The position numbers and the translations under genes are program-made. 64,000 bases of DNA from Cladocopium goreaui. Lineage: Eukaryota; Sar; Dinophyceae; Suessiales; Symbiodiniaceae. The stretch spans positions 194,273-258,272 of the forward strand of contig CAMXCT020000388.1 in assembly GCA_947184155.2 (NCBI GenBank), given 5' to 3'. Of the stretch, positions 11,635-24,559 are shown piece after piece. Below the pieces are notes generated by a model. It had not been told where the DNA came from. It saw only the letters and a program-made list of their open reading frames with translations, and did not search any database. The number at the start of each line of letters is the position of its first letter. Positions within the stretch are counted from its first letter, which is position 1.

Positions 11635-11757
11635 CAAGCTCACTGATCTCCTTTCGCCATGCTCAGATTTGCGTCTTTTCATGGTGTAGCGGATGGCTAC
11701 AAGGAGTCTTGGCCAAACACTGTCCAGCAAACCGGCGATGGATTGCGGAAAGGGAGC
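11635..11757 (-). CDS. Exon-like island, APFPQSIAGLLDSVWPRLLV
   Basis: Forty-one codons, phase 0 at both ends. Acceptor AG|GCT and donor GT (gtatga). A hydrophobic stretch is followed by a basic one (MKRRKSEHGERR). Of the three frames only this one is open throughout with protein-like composition. No family recognised. Confidence 0.35.
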
Positions 11758-12829
11758 CTTGCATGTCCAAAGCACCACACACACAGATGCACACATGTTC
11801 ATATACTGTAGATAAAATTAGATAAACATTAATCATGCGTAATGTCATATGATGTCATATGCACATAGTAATATACAGTACGCGTATCATGTATACTGTA
11901 TACACATGTATATACTTATATAATAATATAGAATATGATGTTGGGAGAGAAGCCATACGACATCTGTCAGCCCCTCTTCCGCTCTGTCAGCAGAGTATGG
12001 TGTTTTAAAATGCTGTTGTGATCTTGGTACATCCATGCCACACAAAACAAGAACTATCAAGACCACCTCATGGCTTCGAAGCAACAGCTCAGACGCTGTT
12101 GCGCTGCGACCTCAAAGCTCAGAATTTGGGTTCCATTGGGCCAGTGGGTGTTCTGGTCAACTAAGACGACCTAGACTGATGGGGTGCTTGGGGGATGCTT
12201 TGGATGCTCATGGCATGCGTCCCAAGTTTTTCTCCTCTCAGTTTCATTCGCCCCCTCCCTCCGAACTTGGATTATCTTGGATTCCAAGCCTGCAATGAAG
12301 CCCAGCAGCCGTGTGACGCAAAGACGCACTGAGCCATCACCTGGAATCACTTGTTCATACTTTTTCGGGACCCTTCTCACCCGCAGCACACCTGGCCGCC
12401 TTCATGTGCAGTGTATGAACATCTATGGGTGAACAATTGGCTGATCACGCTCAGTCACAGCCTGAAACTAGGCACGGTTCCCCAAGTGCACGGACCGAGA
12501 TTGAGGCACGGGCAATATGGGTCCAACAAATCCGCTTCGAGCTTCTCAGGCACATTGGAACGCGCCAAATAGTCCTGCGGTTTTGCCAAGGGGAGCTGGT
12601 TACAAAGACTGAGGTCTGTGCTCCTAGTGATGGATGCCAGGTCTGGATGGCGAAGGAGCTTGCTGTTCATGCGACTAACTCGATGTAACCTGCATAAAAC
12701 TTAATGAAATTCAACCAACATATTTTGGATGAATGCCTTTACCAGCATCAAAGACTTCACAGGCCTCTTGAACCTCAAACTTAACGAACATTAATGAACC
12801 CAGTAACGGGTGCCTAAACCATCCTAAAC

Positions 12830-12890
12830 CCGTTGTGTTTGGCCAGGGTGCCATGCCCCATGTGCCTGTCCCAGCTCATAGGATCCAAGC
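12830..12890 (-). CDS. Exon-like island, LDPMSWDRHMGHGTLAKHNG
   Basis: Acceptor AG|GCT, donor GT (gtttag). An upstream ATG in the same frame (12927) could instead be a start codon preceded by a trans-splice AG. A second frame is also open, so this is weak. Confidence 0.25.
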
Positions 12891-13670
12891 CTAGATGCTG
12901 AAGGACTTCCACAAGTGCTGCTTCCATCGATGTGCGAACGGTCACACCACGTCACAACTATGCAGTGATATGAAGTTCATAATATGAAGCGTGCTCTTCT
13001 TTTCTGCCTATGTGCAGGATCCAGCGCTAAAACTCAGGAATGATTCTATTCGAGCCAGTTCCCCTCCAATCAGGTGATGCTGAGGGCTATTATCAGCATA
13101 ATCGTGCATGCCAATTAAGGTTCTGCCTCTGCAGGGTGCATTGGCAACACCGTAATTAGTTGAGAGCAAACTAGAGCAAAGTGCCACCCAGAAGATCACA
13201 ACATGTGATAACATGTGCCGACTCCAATCAAAAACCCTTGGGTGGTTCCGCCAGAAGTCACATTTGCTATATATAATCTTGAATAATTGAGTAATTTCTA
13301 AAGCTTTCCAAACATTTAGAAACCATGTTTCTCAATGTTTTCGACCACATCTCTGTGTGGCAAATGCTGCTGCTACCGGCCGCTTCCAAAGGTCCAAAGG
13401 TGACTCAACGAATATCCGTGGGGACTGGAATGCCGCGGCCAAGCATTAACTGCTCCTGAATGAACATCATCCAGTTCGTGATGGGAATCCCTGAAGCCTG
13501 CCACAGCTGTCCGAAATTCAACATAGGACATGGAAGGTGTGGACACCAAGCTAGACTTGTTTCAAATGATGAACCTTAGTGAACCTTCCATGCCATGTGG
13601 AGGGATTGAAACACGAGGGACTTGCTTATGACGTATTGTTGTATGGAAGCTTTCCGCTGGTTTCTGCCAT

Positions 13671-15290
13671 GATTGGAGGCAACGCCGTCAAAATAGATAC
13701 ACAACAACTGGCAGCAACATGCAAAACATTGTAATGTCAACTGTGGAGACACGCAGTGCAGGCATCAACAAACAGGAAACAACAACCTCAATTCACTGCA
13801 ACATCAAAAACAGAAGCGAGCATGTCACCGTAACGGTAAGGTGTCGGACCCATTTCACACAGTTACTTTCGCGTTATAAGCCCCCATCATATCCCCGTCA
13901 ATATCCCCACTAAACAAGATGCCAAAAAAGAACCCATTCATTATTATTCTTCAATATTCTTAATCAAACAAATCACCAGCGACCTTCTCCCTTGGACGCA
14001 TCCAAAATCCCACTGCAAAATCCCTTGGTCGCACTGCGACATTCGTTACCTTCACCTTCGCGTAGAGATCGCTAATGAGAATCTTTCGAGCTCGAGCTTG
14101 ATCCGAGGTGACCTGCGATGGGAACTGACTGGAGTCTTCAGGGGACAACAAGTCATAACAAGTCGACGAATTGGGCCAATTCTTCGGTTACTGTTGTATT
14201 GATATTTATTGATTGATAATGATTGATTTATATTGATCGAATATTGATTGTATCCTGGATAATTATTGCAGACATTATTTGATATTGATGATATTGATGG
14301 ATACAAGTAGTGATGGATATTGGGCATCTGTTCTTGGAAGATGCCCGAAACTCTCGTTGCCCGGGTGGATCCTGGCCGCTTGAGGGGGTTGAGATCCTGA
14401 TTTTGATTGGTTTTTGTGTGGTTCTGTTGGAGCTTTACTGCCTTCAATTGCCCTTCCTCGGCCGCGATATGCTTTTTGGTTTTGATTGTTTCTGTTTATT
14501 TCCGTTTGTTTCCATCAACTCGGTGTTTTCCATTTAAGGCTATCATGGAAATAAGCAACATATCATATACCCTCTGGTGAACTAACATAGCAATGGAAAA
14601 TCACCATTTTCAATGGGAAAATCCACTATAAATGACCATTTTCAATTGCTATGTTAGTTCACCAGAGGGTAACGCAAAGGACATGCATCCTCCAAAGCCA
14701 AGTCACCAGTTTGGCCGCCAAACACTGAGAATAGAACCATCGGCGCTGTTGATCCTGGAGATATCGTCTTGGATGTGGGTCAAAATGGAAGACCGTTAAG
14801 GGGACCACAGATGTGAATGTCTAGTTTAGTATTCACCATCCAATTATTGGGGTACCCAATTTTTACCCATACCCACATCACTAAGTCAAAGGTTGTGAGG
14901 TTGTGAGTATGTTGTGACGTTGTGACTGTCTGGGTACGTCGTGGCAAATGCTTAGAAATGCTTCAATGACTGGAGGCTAGGAGCGATCGAATCAAAGACA
15001 AGCTGAGTGAGCATCACACAAGTTGAGGACATCCTCTTGTTGACTCAGAATGACTTCAGAATGACCTAGAACTGGCTCACTGACCTCCTTGGGCATGATG
15101 CATACGTATCATACATGGGCGGTCCATATCAAAGTCACCCTAGAGAAAGCAAGAGGTTAGCACTGGGTGGGATTGTGGCTCCTCACTCTTCAGTGCTAAA
15201 TAGTCATTGACATCTTGAACCTCAGCTTGGTCATACACGGACCCTAGCTACTGGGCAGGGCTTAGCACCCTGGTAGGTGCCATTGGTGCC
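13671..15290. other. No gene recognised apart from the MITE-like hairpin
   Basis: AT-rich unique sequence with ATTGAT-type words (14190-14300) and the hairpin at 14569-14670. No convincing coding frame. Confidence 0.5.
14569..14670. mobile_element. MITE-like hairpin element, copy 1
   Basis: Perfect 26-bp terminal inverted repeats (14569-14594 / 14645-14670; ACCCTCTGGTGAACTAACAT...) flank a 50-bp core containing TAGTGGATTTTCCCATTGAA in inverse. A diverged relative with the same core and arms lies at 51341-51435. Two copies sharing ends and core suggest a mobile non-autonomous element. Confidence 0.65.
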
Positions 15291-15494
15291 ATAGAATATT
15301 ATAGAATATTATAGAATATTATAGAATATTATAGGATATTATAGAATATTATAGAATACTATAGAATATTATAGAATATTATAGAATATTATAGAATATT
15401 GTAGAATATTATAGAATATCGTAGAATATTATAGAATATTATAGAATATTATAGAATATTGTAGAATATTGTAGAATATTATAGAATATTATAG
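15291..15494. repeat. 10-bp satellite ATAGAATATT, about 20 copies
   Basis: The unit repeats in exact 10-bp register with single substitutions (G for A at unit starts, GGA for GAA). Confidence 0.95.
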
Positions 15495-15606
15495 ATGCTA
15501 AAGTGTTCTAAATGTCTACATCGCCTTTGGAAATCATGGGGTCACAGTAACTTGTTTGGTTGCAACCTCAACGCATTATATGCTCACCATTGCTCACCTA
15601 TCTCAC

Positions 15607-15729
15607 CTCTACAAACATCGCAGCGGCGTTCCAAGGAGCATTTCCAACGTCTGCAGGACAGGTGATTACGGTGTCAGCATACATGGTCCCGCATTCAGAG
15701 TCGAGCTCGCTCACCACAGTGGATTCTGC
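15607..15729 (-). CDS. Exon-like island, ESTVVSELDSECGTMYADTV
   Basis: Forty-one codons, phase 0 at both ends. Acceptor is tttccag|GCA with a pyrimidine tract and donor is GTGAG. The frame has two Cys and reads on to CPADVGNAPWNAAAMF. No family recognised. Confidence 0.38.
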
Positions 15730-16556
15730 CTGGAAACCCCAAAGCGGTTCGATTCATAGTTTTTTCCACATCGTTTTACTTGAGGCACCTACCGGTGTAT
15801 CCAATCAGATGAATATCAAATAGTAAGTATCACATGGCGATGCTAGCAGGGTGCTTTCTGAAGCTTCCAACTATGGCAGAATTTGATGTAGAAAAAACCT
15901 GGGAGAAAAAAAACAATGCACTGCATGACACCTGGCCTTGCTGAGCCTTGAGGTCGGGATTCTCATGTCTCCTTTGAAGTCCTTTGGGCGCGAAAATGGC
16001 CAGGCTCAGCCCAGCAAAAGGACAAATGCATGAATGATTGAAACATGTTAATTAAAATATGTATATCAATTATCAATCGAACGAAGCTATGGCAAAGATC
16101 AATGCAACGTCATCCAGGTCAGGGTCTCCAAAAGCATTCCGAAACCATCATGACATCATGGGAAAGAAATGGAAAGAATCTCATAAGAATCTCATGATAT
16201 CTCCTGAGCCATTAGATCCTCCTGCTGTAGCTTCGGCTACAGTAGCCAGCTCTTCATGCCAAGTTGCTGAATTGTAAGATTTTCGCTGATCCTCGAAGAG
16301 AACTTGCGCTGCCTTCTTCAAAGCACGTTCCTGTCTGACTGCAACAGTGCAATTGAAGTAGCCCAGCAGGTCTCAAGAATCTGGGGGAAAAAACATCCTC
16401 ACCCATAGTTCCAACATGTTCCAACTTGTGGCAGTCCAACACCCGTGCAGGGGTTTGTCAGGAGCACGACATCACAAACATTCACAAGCAGCGGAGAGTG
16501 CCATACAAACCAAAAGTTATCCATAAGGCAATGTAACACTCTGACTTCTTCTATAC

Positions 16557-16709
16557 TGTCCTACTGAACTTTTTGATGAGTTGGACTGCATCACAGCTAA
16601 AAGCCCAAACACCCACCGCTTCCTTCTGAATAAGAATGTTCTCCGCCCTTTTTGAGAACAAATACACGCCGGGTGCGAGGACCCGGGCTGTGCTTGCAAG
16701 TTGTTGCAC
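16557..16709 (-). CDS. Exon-like island, LASTARVLAPGVYLFSKRAE
   Basis: Fifty-one codons, phase 0 at both ends. Acceptor ctccttcag|GTG and donor GT (gtatag). The composition is protein-like through GVWAFSCDAVQLIKKF. No family recognised. Confidence 0.4.
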
Positions 16710-16991
16710 CTGAAGGAGGAACAAATGGAACAAATACACAGCCGAGAAGGATAAGAAACGATGACAAGAAACGTAGTCAAAATATGTCACTGGCAAACGG
16801 TTTGCAAACGCTTAATGTGTTCAAACGAGCTAGTCAGCTAATCACTCAAGTCTTCACCAGGAGAAACAGCCAAGCTTGCATTCTTTTCAAGTCTGCCTGT
16901 CTGCCTCTGTCATCTTTGTTAATTATTGTCAAATATATTGTTAATTGATGTTAATTGTATGAGGGCCATGAAGCCCGATCTTTGCCAAAAC

Positions 16992-17105
16992 CGTTGTAAT
17001 GATGTGAGGCCTGCTGGATGGTGTGTTCGCTAATTGCGCCGAGATCAGCTGCGTCTGGACCCCATTTCAAGGCGCTGTCCAGGTGATACCTGGCGCATGC
17101 TGCGC
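16992..17105 (-). CDS. Exon-like island, ARYHLDSALKWGPDAADLGA
   Basis: A 114-nt segment with acceptor AG|GCG and donor GT (gttttg). It is open and protein-like in one frame and blocked in the frames checked around it. No family recognised. Confidence 0.38.
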
Positions 17106-17607
17106 CTAAACAGATGGTATCTGCTGGCACCAGTTTGGGCTAATTACTTGGGAGTGAGAATTTGCAAATTTACAACCACAATTGCGAACTTGAAGTTGTT
17201 GCAACTGGACGCCCAAAAAAAAACAGCGCTCAGCAGCTCCCCAAAATGTTCTCATCATTCCAAGTCTTCTCAATGTCTGGTTAGCATTTGTTAGCCACTT
17301 TCCGTCCTTGAAACATCTTGAAACAATGGGTAAACAATGGGTACTATATAGGGCTGGTAGGGTGACGGAGAATCGCTCACAACGCTGATCTGGCCTCAGT
17401 TGGGTCAAGTGCCGGAGGACGTTGCTCTGGCTGCTCCCATCTAAGATCCTGTGGCGATGGCTCTGGATGATCTGGACAGTTGGTGATTGCTCAAGGAATG
17501 TTGCTTATAACTGATTATATATATATAGAAATTATACGTATTTATAATTTTGTAAATATTTATAATGAATGAATATGAATGACTGTTTATAGATGATTAT
17601 CATTTAC

Positions 17608-17725
17608 TGTAAGTAATGTGTCAAAGGGATCCTTGACTGTTGCATCCGTCCTGCTTTCCAATGCTGCTCGTAAACTAATGAGCTTGGCATTCAGCATCTC
17701 GATGCGTGGCGCTACTTTTGACAAC
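17608..17725 (-). CDS. Exon-like island, heptad-like PRIEMLNAKLISLRAALESR
   Basis: Acceptor AG|GTT, donor GTAAAT. The leucine/isoleucine spacing suggests a helical, possibly coiled-coil segment. No family recognised. Confidence 0.35.
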
Positions 17726-18454
17726 CTCAGGATTGTCTGCCAAATCCAGGGCCATCCAGGGCCACCACATTGAGAGGAAACTGGAAACTTTGTATGGCGA
17801 GATGAGATAAATTTTGACCGCTGTCCGCACCTCAAAAACGGCTGTGGCGTTTTGATCCTGTAGCTGCTTCACAAAGATATAAAAACACAAGGATCACATA
17901 TTATAACGAAATAGGTTCCGCCGCAGTCATGCACATGCAAGAAACCATGCACATTCATACAGCGCAGCACAGACTGCAATCACATGTCAAATTGGCACTG
18001 ACACAATGTGCCCATGAGCCGCCGCTGCAAATCTTTGCATGTTTTTTGGAAGCCAAGACATTTCGAATATATTGTTCACGACCCGTTAATAACAACCCAA
18101 CACGCAAGCTTAAAAAAAAACATAACAAAACGGAGAACCTATATGGAATCACCAGCAGGCATGGCATAGCAACACCTGCAGAATATTGACGCATAGTCTG
18201 AACTGCCTCATGCGAGTAGATCGAGTAGCAATTTACCTCCTGCCACCAACCACCTGCAACTGAACAGAGCTGGTGTTCTTTTGCAACTTAGGCCCCGGAA
18301 CCCGTTTGTATTTCCCACTGGTGGTGGCCACGTTGGCAAGCTGGCCTTGACATCAAACATCCCAATCTGATTTGCATATTTTGTTCTGCAGTCTGCCAGC
18401 TTACGCTGGTATACATGCAAGACAAAAACTGCTCCGTGCTGCTCTCAGCGCGGG

Positions 18455-18480
18455 GTGTCTCTCTCTCTCTCTCTGTCTCA
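18455..18480. repeat. (TC)n microsatellite
   Basis: TCTCTCTCTCTCTCTCTG run. A similar run lies at 18860-18878. Confidence 0.9.
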
Positions 18481-18686
18481 GGAGCACAGTCACAAGCAGC
18501 AACTGTCCTAAAAAGACGCCCTTCGTGGCGGGTCTATTGTCCAGTCTGCAAGAGCTTGTTCTGAACTCAACTTTGCAAAACAAGGGCGCAAATGATAGGC
18601 TGAAGTTCTAGGAAAAAGATGGAAAAAAATCGCCCCCACGGACTTCAATATGTGTCCTTGTTCAGTGGTTTAGTTGGCAGCCCTAC

Positions 18687-18772
18687 CCATCCTGCCCAGT
18701 GAACTGGACAGCAGCACCTTGCCAGTCACATACTTCTCATAGATGGATTCGGGACTTTCCACTTCTGAGTTC
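18687..18772 (-). CDS. Exon-like island, EVESPESIYEKYVTGKVLLS
   Basis: Eighty-six nt with acceptor cttgcag|GAA and donor GT (gtaggg). No family recognised. Confidence 0.35.
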
Positions 18773-19028
18773 CTGCAAGCCGCAGCACCGCTGGAACCAA
18801 TATTGAAACCATGCGTTCGGGATGTGCAACACTGCAGACGGTCAACATGTTCTTGTTGCTCTCTCTCTCTCTCTTCATTGTTGTGGCGGGCACTTTCGTG
18901 ACAAGAGTGAAAAAGAGTGAAAATGAGACAAACAATTACAAGAAGATACAACATAGATCAACATAGCAGGAAACATGTTGGCAAACCTTTTCTTGCCAAC
19001 ATGCAAATCATAGCAACCTAGTTGGCAC

Positions 19029-19173
19029 CTGGGTGTCTGTCTTGGGCTCGTTCGTGGACTGCCAAAGTTGGAGCGAGGCGACCGACTCTGTCGGAGCCGC
19101 GCCATAGCGGGCGCCACCCCGTCGTTCTGCGAAAGCCGGCGGATGTAGAACTCCTTGAGGCGACTGATGTTGC
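19029..19173 (-). CDS. Exon-like island, Arg/Ser/Pro-rich, NISRLKEFYIRRLSQNDG
   Basis: A 145-nt segment with very high GC at third positions, acceptor AG|GCA and donor GT (gtgcca). The second half (RSPRSNFGSPRTSPRQTP) looks like a disordered phosphorylatable linker. No family recognised. Confidence 0.42.
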
Positions 19174-20335
19174 CTGCCGGGCAGCACCAAAAAGGAGATC
19201 AAATATAGAAAAATCATGAAAAATCAACAAAACATATCAAACAAAAAGTAAAAATATAAAATTGGATTCAGCCAAAACAGGCGGAGATGACAACACAAAG
19301 TCGCTCCTTTACATCTTTACAAACATATCTATACATATCTTATTTACACTTGATTTGCTTATATCTTATATTAATCCGTCGATCAACTTGAGGCCACTAG
19401 GCCAGCAAGCTCTCCAGGTGACAATGTGGGCAGTTGATGGAAGTTGATGAATTGGATGCAACATCCGCGTTGGTACTTGTGGACGAGACTGGATCCCAAC
19501 AAATGGAAGCACTGAGTGTATGGGGCTGGTCAACGAATAGGACAGGCCAAATGTGGCTGAATGTTTTGAGGAATGCCGATGTAAAATCATCCATGGAGCT
19601 CACCCCTTAGTGTGGGCAACATCCATAGCTTCAAATCGGAATTGCATCAACTATGCACCAACTTATAGTTCTGGCTGGGATCTCCTGACTGATGATTTCA
19701 AGCTCCCTAGACATGTTTGCCTACAACTACCCCAGCCATCAGTGAAGTGTACCCGGTTGTTAGCACCTCTGCATTCCTAGACATCTCGAGACATATCAGG
19801 CGTGGTGTATGATTGCTGCCATCCAGCGGTGCCTCTGTCGTAAAGATCTGATCGTACTTCAAGAGCCGTGTCGGTTCGCAGGGCCATGCTGCGCCATACA
19901 GAATCGCAACTGGAGAGGGGCGAGTGCATGGCGCAAACCTACGCAGCTGAGAAGTCGCTAAGCACTCAGGCCACTTGGGCCACAAGACTACCAGGAATGA
20001 CCCCAGCTGAACACGTATCTGCAACGGACTGGCAGTGGAAGGTGTGCAGGGTTACGTGAACAGAACAGAACAGAACAACACTTGATTGGTGAGATTTCTA
20101 TCCGTGCTTGTCCAATCCTTATCCATAGGCATAGCCACACTCGTTATTTTTATATTGTCTGTAGATCGGTGATTGCGCAGGTTGTAGCTGAATCTCGCTA
20201 ATTACTGCCATTAACTCCTAATTGTAATTTGTTTTTTAAAACACTACCAAGCTGGATCGACTGTAATCTTCCACCGTCAGAATGCTGATCATGTGCCAGG
20301 GGGAAGTCATAGCCCATGATGCCCATCAAGCCATG

Positions 20336-20455
20336 TTAAGTGGGGCCCCGCAGGGCTCCAAACGCGTCCATCAACTCGACAGCATTAAGCTTTAGCAGCA
20401 AGTCGTCGGTCAAGAATGAACCGAGAACCTCCGGCCAAAAAAATGAATCCACGTC
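20336..20455 (-). CDS. Exon-like island, possible 3' exon, LGSFLTDDLLLKLNAVELMD
   Basis: Forty codons including an in-frame TAA at 20336-20338. Acceptor gtttgtag|GAC. The composition is strongly protein-like (DVDSFFWPEVLG through DAFGALRGPT). A GC donor inside the last codons is an alternative to a true stop. Confidence 0.38.
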   Translation of the reverse strand, partial: DVDSFFWPEVLGSFLTDDLLLKLNAVELMDAFGALRGPT

Positions 20456-20889
20456 CTACAAACATATCATGAGAAAGTTAAGAACGGAAATGATGATAAA
20501 TGTAAGTGAACATGATGTGGAACATGCACAGTGAAACAAGTGGAATCATCATATTTCCTCATAATATATCATAATTATATATTATTGTATCATAATTATG
20601 TCTGTCTTGGCATCTGGCATTCACACAACTCACAGACACATCGTCGCCTTCTCAAAGGCTCCTTTCTGTTCTAACCTCACCAGGTGACTGAACGACTCTG
20701 ATGTCGCCACTCACTGGGCATTGACCGTGTTTAGCCATGTTTCAGCAGCGCACAGTCTTGAAGCATCAAGACATATATAATCCATGACTCAATTGAACCA
20801 CCTCCTCACCTGAGATTTTCCTTGATTGCAGTCATGATTTCCTGGATATATCTTAAGGGTCAAAATGATGCCATATGTAAAATGCACTA

Positions 20890-20980
20890 ACGTGTAACAC
20901 ACACACATATATAATTATATGTATATATAATATATATATATAGTATATGTGAATATAATATAATATATATATATACAATA
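20890..20980. repeat. (TA)n-rich tract
   Basis: TATATATA runs interrupted by short G/C words. No gene seen around it. Confidence 0.85.
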
Positions 20981-21418
20981 TTGATCAATATTGGTCTTCA
21001 ATCAGCATTTTTTCTGCTCATGGATTGTTGGTTATATAAATTTATGATCATTCCAATCTTTAATGCTCACTTGAACTAAGAAGAGCGCATTTGTGTCCTG
21101 GCGGAAAGGAATTTGTCTCTAATTTCCCAGGAAAATACCTTCATATTTTTTTCGTCAAAGCGCGCGAAGTGGAAATATGCCAAGAGTGGTGCGACTACGC
21201 TCATTTGAGAAAATACGCTCCAGAAGCAGAAATGTATCCAGGGCAAGGGGTACAGTAAGGGACGAAAGCTAGCTTGGCAGGGTGATGGGCATGAAACACA
21301 GAAGGTAGCGCAAGTGTAAACACAATTTTTGAGAACATATGATTATTATGATTGTTGTCTACTGTTGCACGAAGCAAATGAAGACAATCAGCATAGACAA
21401 GATCATGACAACTGAGTC

Positions 21419-22110
21419 GGGAAAATTCAAAGGTCCGCCTTCGGCACCGGAGTAAACCTTTGGAAGCGCGGGAAGACGTCACGCAGTGCGAGGCGACAGT
21501 TTACGACGAGAGGTAGATGTGCGCACGCAACATGACAATGGAGCTAGGCCAAGGTTCCATACAGCGTCAAGTGTGAAAAAGGCAAAGTTGTGGGGTCTAA
21601 AGTCAAGTGTATAGTGGAAAGTGTGAAAGCGTAAACCTTGAAGTGTGAGTGCAATGTGTAAAAAGTAAAGTGTGGAGTGCCAAGTGTAGAGTGCGAAGTG
21701 TCAAGTGTAGAGTGTGGGGTGTAAAGTGTGATAAACATTGGAATGTAAAGTGTCAAGTGTAAAGTTTAGAGTGTAAACTGTGGCGTGTGCAGTACGTTAA
21801 AAGTTAAGTGTAAGCTGTTGAGCGTGGAGTGTGGCGTGTAAAGTGTGGGGTGTAATTTTAGAGTCTAAAGTGTGGAGTGTAAAATGCGGAGTGCAGAGTG
21901 CACAGTGTTTAGGGGAAAATTGAAAGGTCCACTGTCGGCACCGGAGTGGACCTTTGGAAGCGTGGGAAGAAGTAACGCAGCGAGCGGGGAAAGTTCAGGA
22001 CGACAGGTAGATGTGCGCATGCAACATGAAAATGGAGCAAGGCCAAGGTTCCATACAGCGTCAAGTGTGAAAAAGGCAAAGTTGTGGGGGTCCAACGTGA
22101 AGTTTAAAGT
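21419..22110. repeat. ~195-bp segmental duplication in direct orientation
   Basis: 21419-21612 and 21914-22110 share GGCACCGGAGT...CCTTTGGAAGCG, AGGTAGATGTGCGCA and GCCAAGGTTCCATACAGCGT with about 15% differences. They lie within the GTGTAAA-rich field. Confidence 0.85.
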
Positions 22111-22430
22111 GTAAAGTGCGAAAGCGCACAGATTAAAGTGCGAGTCCCACGTGTAAACGTAGAGTGTGGAGTGCCAAGTGTACAGTGTGGGTGTAAAGTG
22201 TGGACTGCGGAGTGCGAAGTGTAAAGTGTGAAGCGTAAAGTTTAGAGTGTAAAGTATGGAGTGTAAAGTTTAGCGAGTAAAGTGTGGAGTGTAAAGTGAG
22301 TTAACAGGTAAGTGTAACATGTCGAATGTGGAGCGTAGCGTGTAAGATGCGGAGTGTAAAGTATGTGTAAAGTTTAGCGTGTAAAGTGTGGACTCGAGAG
22401 TACAAAGTGTAGAGGGTGGATATCAGTGAT
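21600..22430. repeat. Degenerate AAGTGTGGAGTGTAAAGTG field
   Basis: Seven- to eight-base words AGTGTAA, AGTGTGG and AGTGCGA recur with irregular spacing over about 800 bp. Confidence 0.85.
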
Positions 22431-22577
22431 CGTGCCGGTGCTGTTACTGACCGTTACTGACCGTGTCCCGGGAGGGGTTGAGCCCACGACATCCCACGAC
22501 CAAACTGTTTGTGAAAGGAGAGGGGGGGGAGGGGGAGGGGGTAGTTAACTGAGAAGTTCCTCGCGATTGGTGATTCC

Positions 22578-22640
22578 ATCCCCCCAATAGCTTGCTAAAG
22601 CAAGAGGGACTTCAGCTAGCAGAAGCTAGCTTTCGTGATC
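22578..22640. repeat. Twin stem-loop element, copy 1
   Basis: CTTGCTAAAGCAAG hairpin, then AGCTAGCAGAAGCTAGCT hairpin, then TTCGTGAT. Copies at 40190-40276 and 40692-40780 share both stems and the end. Confidence 0.75.
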
Positions 22641-23520
22641 AAATCAGCATTTATATACTTAGTTAATTCTAAATGTCTGTTTCATGATTTTCGAGGATGC
22701 TTGCACATTCATAGTGCATCTTCATCTTGCGCCAAGATACGAAGAAAAACATTCAGTTCCAGCACGACCCAGCTGCACAAACAACGCCAGGACTCGAATC
22801 CGCTGTACCTCGAAATCCGACCCAGACACATCTCATAGCAGGAGAATGACAACATATCTTGGTATTTCATTGTATTTTGCACATGGGGGCACCCTAAAAT
22901 ACCCTAGACCATCCCAGCAAACCGGTTTCAATACTAACGATAGTTGAACTTTGGGTGCTTTCAGATGATTTGAGGAAACACCTTGTGTACGAAACACCCA
23001 TATGCCAAAACAACCCCTGGGTAATGGAACACCCAGGCCAGTGCTATATTTCCTGGAAACCCCAAGAACCTCTGTGTGTACAGCTTGCATTTCAAATACA
23101 CAAAAGGAATGCCAAACCAATCTTCAAACATCTTCAAACATCTTCAAACATCTTCAATTCAAACATTTTGAATCATTTTGAGACATCTTCAGACCTCAGC
23201 CTTTTTCGACACTGGCGATTTCTGCTTAGGCTCACGTCTGGTAAGCTGGGAAGTCTCCGGAGCAAAACATCCTTGCGGCCAAAAAGTGCTGCGCTTGAAC
23301 CGACCATGCGCGACACCATGCGACACCTACAACACTTAAAGGATTCACCTGCTGGTAGCCTATTGCGACATGGGCCTGTTCACAATCCATGGCCAGTCAT
23401 AAACCAAAAAAATGCAACAAACGCGCTTCAAAAACTGGGCCAGGCCATCTTGACACATCTTGAAAGACTTACGATATCTTACGATAACGTTTCTGACAAA
23501 CGTCAAATGACACCACAATC

Positions 23521-23664
23521 CTACGCCCATGCCAGCAGTTCATGGATGCAAATTCTGCCGGGAAGGCCGTCAAACTGCCCGGAGAAGACAACAATGCCTG
23601 GGTCCAGCAGGGCTGAACAAACCGAGTTGTGGGACATGGGTCCTGGAAACGGATCCATACAATC
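23521..23664 (-). CDS. Exon-like island, DPGIVVFSGQFDGLPGRICI
   Basis: Forty-eight codons ending in TAG, acceptor ttccag|GAT, with GC-rich third positions. A second frame of the same stretch is also open, so the frame is not certain. Confidence 0.3.
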   Translation of the reverse strand, partial: DCMDPFPGPMSHNSVCSALLDPGIVVFSGQFDGLPGRICIHELLAWA

Positions 23665-24559
23665 CTGGAACATCCTGGAGCATCCTGGAACTGCTATTCC
23701 TTGCTGCTGTGGAATTGCTGCAGGCTACAATACCTGTAAGAAAAATATTCAATAAGAATCAAAGAGCACACTGAAGGCAAACATGGTTTTGATGGGCAGG
23801 ATGCTACAGCGCCCAAGGCTGAAGTGCTGATTTTCCGCAAGGACTTCCTAGTTAGTGATATTAGTGATCCTGTGTGGTTCGTTGGAACGCCTGCTTTCCA
23901 GCAGCGCAACCGACTCCAGCACACACCTCAGGATCCAGCGATTCCGTACCGTCAAGGACGTACAGGTATATACAGGTACGGTTTAAGTGTACAGTATCTC
24001 CCGCCATTTTGCGATCAATCCACCAGGGTTTTTCTCCAGGATTCGACTTTCAACTCCGGCACTTGTTCCTAAGGTTCGCACACTCAGTCTACTTCTGTGG
24101 AATCATTACGCGCCACTACACTACCAAAAAAGTGTCGTTTTTCATTGGGTTCTGAAGGTTACTTTTGCAAAGGATGTATGATCTGGATATGGTCCAGTAC
24201 GGATGAAATCACTTGCTGAATGCGACTGAAAACCTGATCAACAGAACACGCGCGAATTCTTTTAATGACAACGCCCCTCAAATGCCGTAGGGACGTCCAG
24301 AGTGGTCCATGTTCGGTTCAATATAGCAAAAAATGCAAAAAATAGACTTGCGGCTGAGAAAAGCGGTCACTTTCGCCTCTGCGTCGCGGAAAAGCGGTCA
24401 CTTGCGACTCGAGCACTTTTTCGATCCAAACAAAGGTTGGGGTGGGTGAGGTGAGAGGTTCGCGTTCATTGGCACCAAGGATGGCACATGATGGCACACA
24501 AACATGTTGAACAAGGGATGGGGTAGGGTGGGGTGGAATGTTGACGTGCACTGACATTT

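Noticed and set aside
22955..23755. 266-codon plus-strand open frame
   Set aside because: It spans a CTTCAAACATC repeat, has no domain, and the minus strand holds better coding signal in part of it.
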